Counted from the first letter of the stretch, positions 43,322 through 52,444 are shown. The stretch: 64,000 nucleotides of DNA from CAZBBC01 sp964489835 (GCA_964489835.1 CAZBBC010000010.1:12272-76271); one strand, 5' to 3'. Numbers and translations: made by a program. Notes: generated by a model from the sequence alone, not told the origin.

Positions 43322-44128
43322 TTACGGTTTTTCCGCCACCGCCTTAAAAAACGTGTAACAAAATACACCATCTTTTTCTGTCGTTCTATATAAATCTCGA
43401 ATACCCTTGTCAAAGGTGGGTTGATCAATAATCCCTGCCTCAAGGGCGGACTCACGTATACCTTCAATCATGGCTGTAAACGTCTTTTTGGTGAAACCTT
43501 CAACAAGATGCGGTTTACTGGAGTCAGCATAAACCATTCGCGGAGATACGCGGATTGCTCTGAATCCAACATTGTCGAGAATGGGATACAATGCTCTCCC
43601 TATGTTTGCATTACCGCCAGAATCCTTTTGTAGCATAACCAGGCTACGAATCGCTTCGTTTGCTTGCTCACTATCAGGATAAAAAAAGGCTGAGCCGTGA
43701 TCTCCTTCGATAACAGTAATGGTACCACCAACCTTTAGAAGTTTCTTAAGGCAATGTAATGCCTCAATGGGATTTAATAAATGTTCAAGAACGAAACAAA
43801 CAAAGATATGATCAAATTGTTCATTTTTAAATGGAAGATCGAAAATGTCAGCCTGCCCAGTGACCACGTTTGTACATCCGGCTTCTTCAAGTCTTTTTTT
43901 GGCCTCCGCAACTGAACTTCCAGATATATCAACGGCTGTAATGTGTACACTTGGATTATTATGGGCCAGCGTAATTGTTTGGGCTCCCACTCCACAACCG
44001 GCCTCAAGAATCTTGCTTCCTTCAGGATAATTCGTATCGGAATGTAGCAACTCTACAAGAGTCGAAGCCTGGTCCTGAAGGCGAATATTCTCTCTTCGAT
44101 TATATCCATGAACATATTTATTATTCAT
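43322..44128 (-). CDS. Class I SAM-dependent methyltransferase
   Basis: About 268 residues from the ATG at 44128, which has AGGAG 6 bases upstream; the frame to 44167 is longer but lacks a site. SAM motif I is ILEAGCGVGAQTITLA, motif II region ITAVDISGSSVAEAKKRL, and post-motif DLPFKNEQFDHIFVCFVLEHL with LKVGGTITVIEGDHG. UbiE/small-molecule type. Substrate unknown. Confidence 0.85.
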   Translation of the reverse strand: MNNKYVHGYNRRENIRLQDQASTLVELLHSDTNYPEGSKILEAGCGVGAQTITLAHNNPSVHITAVDISGSSVAEAKKRLEEAGCTNVVTGQADIFDLPFKNEQFDHIFVCFVLEHLLNPIEALHCLKKLLKVGGTITVIEGDHGSAFFYPDSEQANEAIRSLVMLQKDSGGNANIGRALYPILDNVGFRAIRVSPRMVYADSSKPHLVEGFTKKTFTAMIEGIRESALEAGIIDQPTFDKGIRDLYRTTEKDGVFCYTFFKAVAEKP

Positions 44129-44272
44129 TATGCTCCTATGCCAACCAGGTGAACTAACCGAAAACAAACATGGCGGATAAACCCCGCCAACTAGCGAAGA
44201 TTTACCCCGGACTTAATTATAATACCCCTGTTTAATCATTTTTTAGACCATACCATATGGCTACGGTCTCGA

Positions 44273-45346
44273 TTAGAAATCGGGCGGTGAACCAATAATG
44301 GCAAATTCATCGAATACGGCATGCATAATGGTTGTTCGGTTGTTCGTTGTGTAGATGATGTGGATTTTTCCGTCACCGCTCTGAATAGCATAGGGATAGG
44401 CGAAGGTATTGTCGCCACCGGCAATATCACGTCGAAAAGGGTATGTCTTGTCGTCGTCTGTCGATATGGCCACGGTCAAAGGCGTGCGATCATTCATGTT
44501 ATCGTTGTAAACCAGCAACAGATGACCGTTTTCCAATTTGATGAAGTCTACGGCGGAGTTGGGATTGAGGAATTCTGTCTCAACAGCATCACTCCAGGTA
44601 TAGCCGCCGTCCCGGGACTCGGAGCGTAAAGTGTAACCACGGTTGGTAGGCAGGAAATCGCCGCCCCGACGGATATAGGCAACAAGATAATCATCGGTAA
44701 GCTGCACTACCTGGGCTTGAAGATTGCCCATAGGCGATTTGATCCGGTTGGTTTCTGTCCATACCTTTGTCTTAGGATTGTAACGCATGAAGTAGGAACT
44801 GGTTGTGGGTCCGGACATCTCCCGGTCTTCGCCGGTCTCGTAGTACAGGGGCAGAAGATAGTCGCCGTTATTCAGGACGATGGGCTGACCCCGAGCCATG
44901 GTTCCCTCTTCAAAATTGAGCATAAACGAATCAGACCAGGTTTCCGCCCCATCATCAGATATTTTTACCTTGACACGTGCATTGGACCAGGTTTCGCCAT
45001 AGCGGTTCACGTAGAAGAGCCACACCCGGCCGTCGGGCGCCTGCCACACGACCGGATTACCTTCACCCCGATCGGGCGTATTAGCAATGATTTTTGGTTC
45101 AGACCATTGGTTTTTACCCATTTTAAGACGTGAACCATACACGGCAGTGTCATCGCCATACTCCCCCGAACCTCCATAATAGGCAATATATAGGTCCCCG
45201 TTGCTAAGCTGGGTAATGGATGCGGGATGCTTGTATTGACCCGGATATTCCGGACCAAACACCCGGTAGATCTCGATATTATAGCTTTCTGCATAAGCTG
45301 AAAAGCCAATAAGACATAACAAGTAAATAAATGATTTATTGATCAT
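44273..45346 (-). CDS. Exported BNR-repeat (sialidase-superfamily) protein
   Basis: About 357 residues from the ATG at 45346 (AGGAG upstream; the open frame extends to a GTG at 45358). Signal peptide NKSFIYLLCLIGFSAYAES. Six-bladed propeller features: Asp-box-like ISDDGAETWSD and ESRDGGYTWSD, plus ITQLSNGDLYIAYYGG and ENGHLLLVYNDN. The YRIP-type motif of GH33 is absent, so it may be a sialidase-fold lyase or glycosidase of other specificity. Regional GC appears higher than in the genes around it, judged by eye. Confidence 0.72.
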   Translation of the reverse strand: MINKSFIYLLCLIGFSAYAESYNIEIYRVFGPEYPGQYKHPASITQLSNGDLYIAYYGGSGEYGDDTAVYGSRLKMGKNQWSEPKIIANTPDRGEGNPVVWQAPDGRVWLFYVNRYGETWSNARVKVKISDDGAETWSDSFMLNFEEGTMARGQPIVLNNGDYLLPLYYETGEDREMSGPTTSSYFMRYNPKTKVWTETNRIKSPMGNLQAQVVQLTDDYLVAYIRRGGDFLPTNRGYTLRSESRDGGYTWSDAVETEFLNPNSAVDFIKLENGHLLLVYNDNMNDRTPLTVAISTDDDKTYPFRRDIAGGDNTFAYPYAIQSGDGKIHIIYTTNNRTTIMHAVFDEFAIIGSPPDF

Positions 45347-45375
45347 CTTTCTCCTCACTTTTTAGAGTCGCCTTT

Positions 45376-46482
45376 TTAAAATTCGATTGTCTTATTGTAT
45401 TCTATATCAGTTATTTCAATTTTCAACCAGGTCCAGTCACCACCATCTAATTTCCAGGTGGCTTCCATTTTTACCGGAATTTTTATACCATGCATTACCT
45501 TACTCTCACTGACAGTAATTATCCATTCTTTTAGTTTAGCCTCCTCATCAGTTCCCATATACCTTTGGGCAATGTACCGGGTAAAATTCCCTTTTTCATC
45601 AAAGAAAAAGACACCCGACCCTGTAGTACCTTTGTATGTCATAGATGCTTTTGCTGAAAAATCGTCAATTTTTTGCCAGGTTATATATGGGATAAGTGCC
45701 GCAGAGGGGAACCAGACAATCTCACCCAAGTATCTTTGAATTGTTCCGCTATTTATCTTTTCATTGTCACTACTATTTACGACAGGAATCAGCGAAAGAG
45801 CTTTTATTAGCATCTCGCCTTTACCTTCAAATAATTTATCTCTTCCAACGATATCAATAAATGGCAGCATTTGCATATTAACTTTCCAGATAAAGGCCGG
45901 TTTATCAACAGTGAAATATTGTTCGGCATTGGCATTAGTCCATTTTTCCTGTTCCGGTTTCATTTTCATTAGCGCTTTTTGTTTAAGCCTAACCGCATAT
46001 ATTCTTTCCTTTCCTATGAGACCCGAATTCGTTATCCACTTCCGAACAGGTGCCGGCAGATGTGTTATCATTTCGGCAGTTATAGTATATCGGTCTTTGA
46101 AGGTATTTTGGGAAAACATATTGTCAATTTCTCGACTAATATTTCGATCAAAATTAAAGGCTGCAAAGGCCACGATTGAAACTAAGAAAATGATGACGTT
46201 TGGAATCGTGCCGAATTTTGCATCTTGCCAAAAAGTAATGACAAGTCCCTGAGAAACCAGGATACCTATGATTGCACTGAGATACCAATATTCATTATTT
46301 GATAGATATTGAATGATGGCGGCAATAAATATCAGAAATGTTATAAGCCATAGGAGTCCAAAAGGTTTTGAAATTGGTTGTGTCAGTTCTTTTATTTCAG
46401 CAAAATTAAATGCCTTCACAAAACCCATTAAGTGGATGAATGCGTGAAGTCCTATCATTACTATTAATATTATCATAGCCAT
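45376..46482 (-). CDS. Membrane protein with four TM helices and soluble C-terminal domain (DUF6544-like)
   Basis: About 368 residues from the ATG at 46482 (GAAGGG upstream). Four N-terminal TM helices (MIILIVMIGLHAFIHLMGF, PFGLLWLITFLIFIAAIIQYL, YLSAIIGILVSQGLVITFW, IPNVIIFLVSIVAFAAF). Then a ~230-residue soluble domain with LPAPVRKWITNSGLIGKE, GEIVWFPSAALIP and ATWKLDGGDWTWLKIEITDIEYN. The domain resembles DUF6544/DUF6920-type proteins; function unknown. Confidence 0.65.
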   Translation of the reverse strand: MAMIILIVMIGLHAFIHLMGFVKAFNFAEIKELTQPISKPFGLLWLITFLIFIAAIIQYLSNNEYWYLSAIIGILVSQGLVITFWQDAKFGTIPNVIIFLVSIVAFAAFNFDRNISREIDNMFSQNTFKDRYTITAEMITHLPAPVRKWITNSGLIGKERIYAVRLKQKALMKMKPEQEKWTNANAEQYFTVDKPAFIWKVNMQMLPFIDIVGRDKLFEGKGEMLIKALSLIPVVNSSDNEKINSGTIQRYLGEIVWFPSAALIPYITWQKIDDFSAKASMTYKGTTGSGVFFFDEKGNFTRYIAQRYMGTDEEAKLKEWIITVSESKVMHGIKIPVKMEATWKLDGGDWTWLKIEITDIEYNKTIEF

Positions 46483-46605
46483 TATCCCTTCTTTTTTATT
46501 CGCGAACAATCAATGCACTTGAATTTGTCCTCATTCCATTGGTAGAACGAGTATGTAATATTAGCCGAATATACTGAGCAGTTATGTATTGAAAGTCCAC
46601 TATTT

Positions 46606-46784
46606 TTATAACAAACCAAAAGATATGGCTATAAAACTTGGACCATTTATTAAAGCATGAATGACAACGCCAATCCAACTATTTTTCCGGCGTTGGACAA
46701 CATAGGACTGAATAAATAATATCGGTGCAACGGTCAATAAAATGTGCCAACCAAACGATATTTCAAATAATCTTTCTTTATTTT
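46606..46784 (-). pseudogene. C-terminal remnant of a CPBP-type membrane protein
   Basis: Directly after the hemolysin III stop, the minus strand encodes FEISFGWHILLTVAPILFIQS, then YVVQRRKNSWIGVVIHALINGPSFIAISFGLL and a stop. This resembles the last helices of CPBP (CAAX protease/bacteriocin-processing) membrane proteins, where the SWIGVVIHALIN histidine is conserved. About 60 residues remain of ~230. No start codon or ribosome site is visible. Moderate certainty on family. Confidence 0.5.
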
Positions 46785-47459
46785 TCAAGTTAAATGGAGT
46801 AGAATCCCCAAGAAATGTGAGATGCTCCCACCTAGCACAAAAAGATGCCAGATAAAATGAAAATACGGCACCTTCTTGCATGCATAAAATATCAGTCCTA
46901 AAGTATAGCATACGCCACCAATAAAAAGCCAGATAATTAAACCCTTTGGAACCATTTGCAGCATAGGTTTAAAGGCAATAATAATTAGCCATCCCATGGC
47001 CACGTAAAGTAATACCGGGGCAATTTTATATTTCCCAATCAAGAAGATTTTTGCAATAATTCCTCCGATAGCCATAGCCCAAATAAGTCCGAAGATAGTC
47101 CATCCCCATGGACCACGCATGGAAATTAAAGTCACAGGTGTGTATGTTCCCGCTATAAGCAAGTAAATGGATGAATGGTCCAAAATTCTGAAAAAACTTT
47201 TTACGCGTCTATTAGTGAAACTATGGTATAAGGTCGATGCTAAATAAAGGAAAAAAAGAGTAGAGCCATAGATACTGAAACTTACAATTCGCCATATATC
47301 ACCATAATTACTGGCAAAAACCACAAGAATAACCAGTGCAACTATGCTTAATGCTGCACCGATACCATGAGTAATACTGTTTGCGATTTCTTCTCCCAAA
47401 CTTTGTTGCCTGCTATGAGAAATTTCAATTTCAGAAATACTCGACTTATGTTTTTTCAT
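46785..47459 (-). CDS. Hemolysin III family (PAQR-like) membrane protein
   Basis: 224 residues, seven predicted TM helices. Conserved metal-site motifs are EEIANSITHGIGAAL, FLYLASTLYHSFTNRR, RILDHSSIYLLIAGTYTP and YFHFIWHLFVLGGSISHFLG. The family is related to PAQR receptors/hydrolases; despite the name, hemolysis is not a general function. The start ATG is the last unit of a six-fold heptamer repeat, without a Shine-Dalgarno. Confidence 0.92.
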   Translation of the reverse strand: MKKHKSSISEIEISHSRQQSLGEEIANSITHGIGAALSIVALVILVVFASNYGDIWRIVSFSIYGSTLFFLYLASTLYHSFTNRRVKSFFRILDHSSIYLLIAGTYTPVTLISMRGPWGWTIFGLIWAMAIGGIIAKIFLIGKYKIAPVLLYVAMGWLIIIAFKPMLQMVPKGLIIWLFIGGVCYTLGLIFYACKKVPYFHFIWHLFVLGGSISHFLGILLHLT

Positions 47460-47494
47460 ATTTCACTTTTCATATTTCATATTTCATTTTTCAT
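47453..47494 (-). repeat. Heptanucleotide tandem repeat, six units, covering the start codon
   Basis: Minus strand units ATGAAAA, ATGAAAT, ATGAAAT, ATGAAAA, GTGAAAT, ATGAAAA in perfect 7-base register. The last ATG is the start codon of the hemolysin III family gene. Because 7 is not a multiple of 3, the successive ATG/GTG codons fall in different frames. Confidence 0.85.
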
Positions 47495-47592
47495 AATATT
47501 AATGATACAAATAAACTCCGCCGGTGAATAGATGTAACGGTCATGCGAATTCTGCGCATATTCTCACCATCACAAGTCTCTGCAGCGCGGTG

Positions 47593-48231
47593 CTATGCCG
47601 TGTAATTCAATTTTGCAGAATATAATACCAGGTTACCACCACTAACTATTTTCTCTTTCTCGATAGATAGATTATTTTTTTCAATCAATGGTATTAAACC
47701 ATTACCTGCTATGAAATCTCTATAGTTTCTAAAATGCTCTCGTCCGGCGGTTATTTCAAAAAATAGAATAATAATTTTATACAACCAACCCTTTGGAAAT
47801 CGAATAGGACCGGGATGAAAATCAACAAGTAATATGAGTCCATCTTGTTTCATTACCCGAACCATTTCAGCTATTACCGGTAATCTGATGTGTCCGGGCA
47901 TCTCATGTAAAGTTAACATCGCAATCACGATATCAAAAATACCATCTGAATAAGACATCTGGGATGCATCTCCCAATTGTATATCAGCTTGATCACCAAG
48001 TTTTTTGCAGGCAACTTTTACCATTGAGGGAGATAAATCAATCCCGGATACTTCACATCCGGCTTGTTGATAAAGTATTAGATTTGTCCCGGTGCCACAT
48101 CCGACCTCAAGAACGTGCATACCTTCCTTTGGGAGATACATTTTCAATAAAATTTTTCTAAGTATCGTATTAAATGGTTCAATAAATGAATCATAATATT
48201 TTGCTAATTTATTATACGGATCTCTAATCAT
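47593..48231 (-). CDS. Class I SAM-dependent methyltransferase
   Basis: 212 residues. SAM motif I HVLEVGCGTGTNLILY, then VSGIDLSPSMVKVACKKL, DASQMSYSDGIFDIVIAMLTLHEM and MKQDGLILLVDFHPGP. UbiE/Coq5-like small-molecule methyltransferase, with an N-terminal YNKLAKYYDSF typical of such enzymes. GAGG precedes the ATG. Substrate unknown. Confidence 0.87.
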   Translation of the reverse strand: MIRDPYNKLAKYYDSFIEPFNTILRKILLKMYLPKEGMHVLEVGCGTGTNLILYQQAGCEVSGIDLSPSMVKVACKKLGDQADIQLGDASQMSYSDGIFDIVIAMLTLHEMPGHIRLPVIAEMVRVMKQDGLILLVDFHPGPIRFPKGWLYKIIILFFEITAGREHFRNYRDFIAGNGLIPLIEKNNLSIEKEKIVSGGNLVLYSAKLNYTA

Positions 48232-48347
48232 TTAATGGCCTCTATATAAATACCTATTTAAATCCAACCTGTGGTGTATTGTAATTATCCATAGAATAGG
48301 CGCGGTTCTCCGTGTTAACTCCATTCGCTTATTGTTTTTGCAGGTTA

Positions 48348-49487
48348 TCACTTCGAGTCTCTTTCAATATATCCCAGTTTAAAACTGGCTAGTGTGATAC
48401 TTTCATACGGACTATTTTTTCCACATTCGTATAAGCAGACGACGACACCGTTATTGAGAACGGCCAGATCCGAGTAAGCACTTGGGCCACTAAATAATGA
48501 CCGCTTTAATGACCATGTTTTACCATCATCGAAGCTCGCGCGTACAGTCATATTGATCCGTTTGTCAGAACTCGCCGGATTAGAGAATAGAATCACATTC
48601 CTCTTCTCATTTGTAGGCCATGAATAGCGATGAATACTGGCCTGGCAAATGGGCTCAATCAATGTTGTGTCGAAGCGCTGATCCAGCCACGTTTCTCCGC
48701 CATCAGTGCTGAAAGTGATTTGGCGCTTTTTAGTGGTTCTATCATAGTTGCGCATGTTGAGCATGAGCCGGCCGTCAGTGAGTTCAACGACCTGGCACTC
48801 ATTGACCATATGCCTCGGAGAACTTCCCCCCAATTCCCATGTTTTCCCATGATCATCACTGTAAATGACATGGGAGTAATAGTGTTTTGTGTCGGCTTCA
48901 ATATGATCGCACGGGATGACCAGGCGGCCGGCTAAAATGCCATTTTCAATCTGAATACCACTCCCTGGTCCCGTGGCATACCAGGTCCAGTCCGTATTCT
49001 TGACGTCGGCCGTAATCTCTTTTGGTTTTATCCAGTTAATTCCATCGTCAGAAGAAGACATTACAAACACACGCCGGCTGTCTTTGCTTTGTTGGTCAAT
49101 GATCTGCCCCTCATGATCATCACCCCGGTTCCAGGTTAAGAAAAGCCATATAATTCCGGTTTCCTGATCAACCACAGGGCACGGATTACCGCACGTGTTC
49201 AATCCGTCATCCCAAATCACCTGCTGATCAGACCAAGTCTTGCCATTGTCCAGTGAACGACTGATCAGCAGATCAATGTTCCCGGTATCATTACCCTGGT
49301 CTTTTCGACCCTCGCAAAACGCCAAAAGCGTACCTTTAGTTGTAACAATTATAGCCGGTATGCGGTAGGTATGGTAACCATTTTCACCGCTTTGCCAGAG
49401 GGCTTTTTGTATAATTTCGTCACTTCTAACCTGATCAGCACTTAAAAGGCATAGGCAGAAGATCAGAGTCAACATTAAGGGTCTCAT
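48348..49487 (-). CDS. Exported GH33 sialidase
   Basis: About 379 residues from the ATG at 49487 (AGAG upstream). Signal peptide LMLTLIFCLCLLSADQVRSDE. The GH33 YRIP motif reads HTYRIPAIIVT and is followed by FCEGR. At least four Asp boxes (SLDNGKTWSD, SSDDGINWIKP, SDDHGKTWEL, STDGGETWLD, ASFDDGKTWSL). The C-terminal SAYSDLAVLNNGVVVCLYECG carries the nucleophile Tyr/Glu region. Cleaves terminal sialic acids or related sugars outside the cytoplasm. It lies 40 bases downstream of the FGE-BNR fusion gene on the same strand, probably co-expressed. Confidence 0.92.
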   Translation of the reverse strand: MRPLMLTLIFCLCLLSADQVRSDEIIQKALWQSGENGYHTYRIPAIIVTTKGTLLAFCEGRKDQGNDTGNIDLLISRSLDNGKTWSDQQVIWDDGLNTCGNPCPVVDQETGIIWLFLTWNRGDDHEGQIIDQQSKDSRRVFVMSSSDDGINWIKPKEITADVKNTDWTWYATGPGSGIQIENGILAGRLVIPCDHIEADTKHYYSHVIYSDDHGKTWELGGSSPRHMVNECQVVELTDGRLMLNMRNYDRTTKKRQITFSTDGGETWLDQRFDTTLIEPICQASIHRYSWPTNEKRNVILFSNPASSDKRINMTVRASFDDGKTWSLKRSLFSGPSAYSDLAVLNNGVVVCLYECGKNSPYESITLASFKLGYIERDSK

Positions 49488-49527
49488 CTCTATTTTCTTC
49501 CTCACAATCTGTCGTACGACGGTTACG

Positions 49528-51378
49528 CTAATTTTCGTTCAACCAGGCAAAATTAAATCGATAATGTATTCCACTTGAGATGAGATGAATGATACCATCC
49601 GGCGTTTGTACTGCTGTCATGTATCCTTTTGGTTCGGCATTATTTGCAGTCATTGTAAATTTACCTGTATGGGCTTTTCCATCAAAGATGAGCTCTTTCC
49701 CGTCTGTTAAAAGTCTGCGTTTTGGCCATGTTTTACCTCCATCGAAAGAAAGCGCAGCAAATAATCCTTTACCTTCAAAGGTCTTACCCTTGTTATCTTG
49801 AAAATCTGATCCGGGTGTAAATGAAATCAGCATCAGGCAATCCTCCTTGAGCCGCCGCATAGCGGCTCGTTGTCCCCCACTGATACCCGGAAATGGTGTT
49901 GATAGATAATCCCATGTTTCACCTTGATCCTTTGATATACTCATACCCAGTTTACCGTCAATCAGGTCCCCACGGCCCACGGACACCCAGGATCCATCTA
50001 ACCATTCATCAACCGCCGCATGGATACCCGCAATCCAGGCACCTGATTGTCCAGCCGCAAATATTGGATTTGGTTTTCCACGCCCTAAATCCTTCCAGGT
50101 TTTTCCATCGTCGCGACTGACATGCACGGCCGAACCTCCCTTTCCACCGGGCACAGCATCACAAGGCAATACCATCACACCATCACGTGTTTTAAAAGTA
50201 CTGGAGATGGGCATGTTACGATAGCCATGCTGCGCATTGATGATACGTGGTTTGCTCCAGCTGACGCCAGTATTCGTACTGGTACGGACAAACAGTGCCA
50301 GTTCTTGCCAGGTTCCTTCAACGGCAAATCCGTTAAAGTGGTATAGTGTACCCTGGCCATCGGTCCAGACGGTCGGGGCATGGTCATTTCGATCAGGTAC
50401 ATCCCAGAATAGGTCTGCCTTATCCCAGGTGTTGTTTCCTCTGCGTAACCGGGCACCGGCAATTGCCAGTTCACGACCGACCTCCCGTATGGTCGTATAC
50501 CAAATAGCAAACAGATCCCCGTTATCGCAATAAGTGATTCCAGGACAATGGTTATGTTGATGATATAACGGACCATTCATCCCCTCAGGAATATTGACAT
50601 ATGGTATCGGTTGGGCAAAATAGGGTTTGTTCATATCCACCCTTGGTTTCCAATTATACGCCTTCTGGGATACATCCCTGGCCCATTGTCTGACCGGCCT
50701 TTCTTGTAGTAATGTACCGGCAGGAAGATCACCCTGTACTGTACGAAAACTGACGACTCGGTTACGGTCCTCTGGTACATTAGCTGAACGATTAGAGGCA
50801 AAGAGTGTCTTTTGCTCTGAGCGATAACTTCCACCACGCGTAACGCGCAGATCGCCGTCAGTGTATCCCAGGGGATCGGTTTTCGCATTTGATGTGTAGG
50901 GTCCATACCAATCATAGCACCAATTCTCGACCTTTGTGGAAAACAAATGCGGTTGTTGTTGACAGGCAAACTCCCATTCGGCTTCGCTGGGCAAGCGATA
51001 GGATTTACCTTTTTTCTCAGATAACCATCTACAGAATCCCATCGCGTCATCCCAACTAACAAAAACCACTGGATCGCTATCATGAAGTGAGGTCTTTTCC
51101 TTTCCCCGTAACTCCCTATGCTTAGGATCATATCGTTCATACTGCTCATTGGTCACTTCGTGTACGGCCAGTCGGAAGCTGTCGGTTATAGTCACGTCAA
51201 ACTGAGGCTTCTCGTCCCAATCACCCTGCTCCGATCCCATGCGGAAGGTTCCCTTCTCGATGGTAATAAACTCTATATCACTTGCGTTCTCCCAATTTCT
51301 ACTACAAGCGCTTAAGATTGATAAAATTAAAATGCAGAATAAATATACGTTCAAATTCATAGATCCGATTTTGCTCAT
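49528..51378 (-). CDS. Lipoprotein fusing an FGE/SUMF1-like domain to a BNR sialidase-type propeller
   Basis: About 616 residues from the ATG at 51378 (GGGAG upstream); the frame to 51468 is unsupported. Lipobox ILSACS. The SUMF1/formylglycine-generating-enzyme-like domain (about 25-215) shows FRMGSEQGDWDEKPQFDVTI, VFVSWDDAMGFCRWLSEKKG, YRLPSEAEWEFAC and LRVTRGGSYRSE. The paired catalytic cysteines of true FGE are not seen, so it is probably a binding domain. The propeller (about 250-616) has VSRDDGKTWKDL, SISKDQGETWDYL and LSFDGGKTWPKRR Asp boxes. Likely acts on sialylated or sulfated glycans with the neighbouring GH33. Confidence 0.82.
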   Translation of the reverse strand: MSKIGSMNLNVYLFCILILSILSACSRNWENASDIEFITIEKGTFRMGSEQGDWDEKPQFDVTITDSFRLAVHEVTNEQYERYDPKHRELRGKEKTSLHDSDPVVFVSWDDAMGFCRWLSEKKGKSYRLPSEAEWEFACQQQPHLFSTKVENWCYDWYGPYTSNAKTDPLGYTDGDLRVTRGGSYRSEQKTLFASNRSANVPEDRNRVVSFRTVQGDLPAGTLLQERPVRQWARDVSQKAYNWKPRVDMNKPYFAQPIPYVNIPEGMNGPLYHQHNHCPGITYCDNGDLFAIWYTTIREVGRELAIAGARLRRGNNTWDKADLFWDVPDRNDHAPTVWTDGQGTLYHFNGFAVEGTWQELALFVRTSTNTGVSWSKPRIINAQHGYRNMPISSTFKTRDGVMVLPCDAVPGGKGGSAVHVSRDDGKTWKDLGRGKPNPIFAAGQSGAWIAGIHAAVDEWLDGSWVSVGRGDLIDGKLGMSISKDQGETWDYLSTPFPGISGGQRAAMRRLKEDCLMLISFTPGSDFQDNKGKTFEGKGLFAALSFDGGKTWPKRRLLTDGKELIFDGKAHTGKFTMTANNAEPKGYMTAVQTPDGIIHLISSGIHYRFNFAWLNEN

Positions 51379-51784
51379 ATTATCTTCTCCCAGCTTCAAC
51401 CGATTTTTTTTTTGTTCAACAAGTAGGATTAACGGATTTAAAGTCTTGAAAACCTGGCGTTCAACCACAATACATGCCGCGTTTAAATTTAGTAATAAAG
51501 TAACCTAACAGCTGTGATAATGCGAGAAAGGTCATTTTCCAATTGATTTAGTAAGAATCACACACTTAAGATAATCACTGGACATTAAAAAATAAACCCT
51601 AACTACTCTTTTTTCATGTTATTTACAATGTTAGGTAACCGTAAACACCCGGGAATATTAAAGCTTTCTCACAGGCTTTAACCAGCCAAACCACCTCCAA
51701 AAAGCAAATATAACCAGATTGTAGCCACCAGGCGTTTTTACTGTTGGAAACAATTATAGGTATAAATCATTTTATGTCGTCTAT
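51379..51784. other. Divergent spacer, nothing recognised
   Basis: About 400 AT-rich bases between the FGE-BNR gene and the regulator promoter. I see only short imperfect inverted repeats (for example TAACCTAACA near 51499 and TGTTAGGTAAC near 51629) and no gene. Confidence 0.4.
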
Positions 51785-51836
51785 ACTTGACATTTTGTAA
51801 ATTATATTATATATTATATCGTTCACACTTGACATT
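51785..51836 (+). promoter_or_regulatory. Promoter and ACTTGACATT direct repeat of the XRE regulator
   Basis: TTGACA (51787-51792), 17 bases, TATATT (51810-51815): a near-consensus housekeeping promoter. ACTTGACATT occurs at 51785-51794, overlapping the -35, and again at 51827-51836 in the leader, 42 bp apart (four helical turns). Position suggests an autoregulatory operator (inference). Confidence 0.65.
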
Positions 51837-51845
51837 GAAATACAA

Positions 51846-52070
51846 ATGAAAATAAAAAATAACCTAAAAGTATGGCGTGCCAAAAGAGATATAACACAGC
51901 AGCAGCTCGCGGATTCTGTGGAATTAAGCAGGCAAACGGTAAACTCGATTGAAAAAGGTAAATTCATTCCATCTGTGTATACATCACTTAAGCTTGCCAG
52001 ATATTTTAATACCACGATAGAGGAAATTTTTAGTTTTAATATTGAAAATGATGAAGAAACCAGGTTCTAA
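51846..52070 (+). CDS. Small XRE-family DNA-binding regulator
   Basis: 74 residues, essentially one helix-turn-helix: LKVWRAKRDITQQQLADSVELSRQTVNSIEKGKFIPSVYTSLKLA region, with the recognition helix SRQTVNSIEKG, and a short acidic tail IFSFNIENDEETRF. Resembles the YozG/YvaO-type regulators that sit next to small membrane-protein genes. No clear Shine-Dalgarno; the leader from the TATATT box is about 24 bases. A membrane protein gene follows 35 bases downstream. Confidence 0.88.
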   Translation: MKIKNNLKVWRAKRDITQQQLADSVELSRQTVNSIEKGKFIPSVYTSLKLARYFNTTIEEIFSFNIENDEETRF

Positions 52071-52105
52071 ATATTAAATAAAATAATAGCAAAAAGGAGG
52101 AAATG

Positions 52106-52444
52106 ATGCAGATTAGGGGAAATTACTCTCTTTTATTTATTATTGAAATTGTCACCGGTATTTTGACATTTAGTTTATGTTTGTTATATGGCGATGTGGG
52201 ACTTTCAGCACTCATTTTATTTTTCATTGGGATGTCCCTGATAATGAAAACAAAAGTTGATGAGAGGGAAGTACAATTATTATACAAATCCGGATCTTTA
52301 GGCTCAATTTTAATTGGAGCTGCAATGGCATATATATACTTCTCATTGCCCTCACTTAATTGGTTCTATTCTTTAATATCAATTGCACTGATATCCAGAG
52401 GTATTTCCGGCCTCGTTGTTTTTAGTACAGAAGGGAAATTCTGA
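52106..52444 (+). CDS. Small membrane protein paired with XRE regulator
   Basis: 112 residues (113 if the ATG at 52103 is used) behind a perfect AGGAGG. Four TM helices: LLFIIEIVTGILTFSLCLLYG, GLSALILFFIGMSLIM, then a charged DEREVQLLYKSG, then SILIGAAMAYIYFSL and FYSLISIALISRGISGLVV. The TKVDEREVQLLYKSGSLG loop recalls the DUF2178-like proteins commonly encoded next to small XRE regulators; family call tentative. Function unknown. Confidence 0.65.
   Translation: MQIRGNYSLLFIIEIVTGILTFSLCLLYGDVGLSALILFFIGMSLIMKTKVDEREVQLLYKSGSLGSILIGAAMAYIYFSLPSLNWFYSLISIALISRGISGLVVFSTEGKF

Noticed and set aside
46496..46678. 60-residue ORF on the minus strand
   Set aside because: Overlaps the CPBP relic in another frame and has no sensible composition or ribosome site.
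47500..47590. Possible integron attC-like spacer (single-gene accessory units around it)
   Set aside because: No clear RYYYAAC/GTTRRRY pair with folded arms, no repeated attC-like sequences at other gene ends and no integrase.
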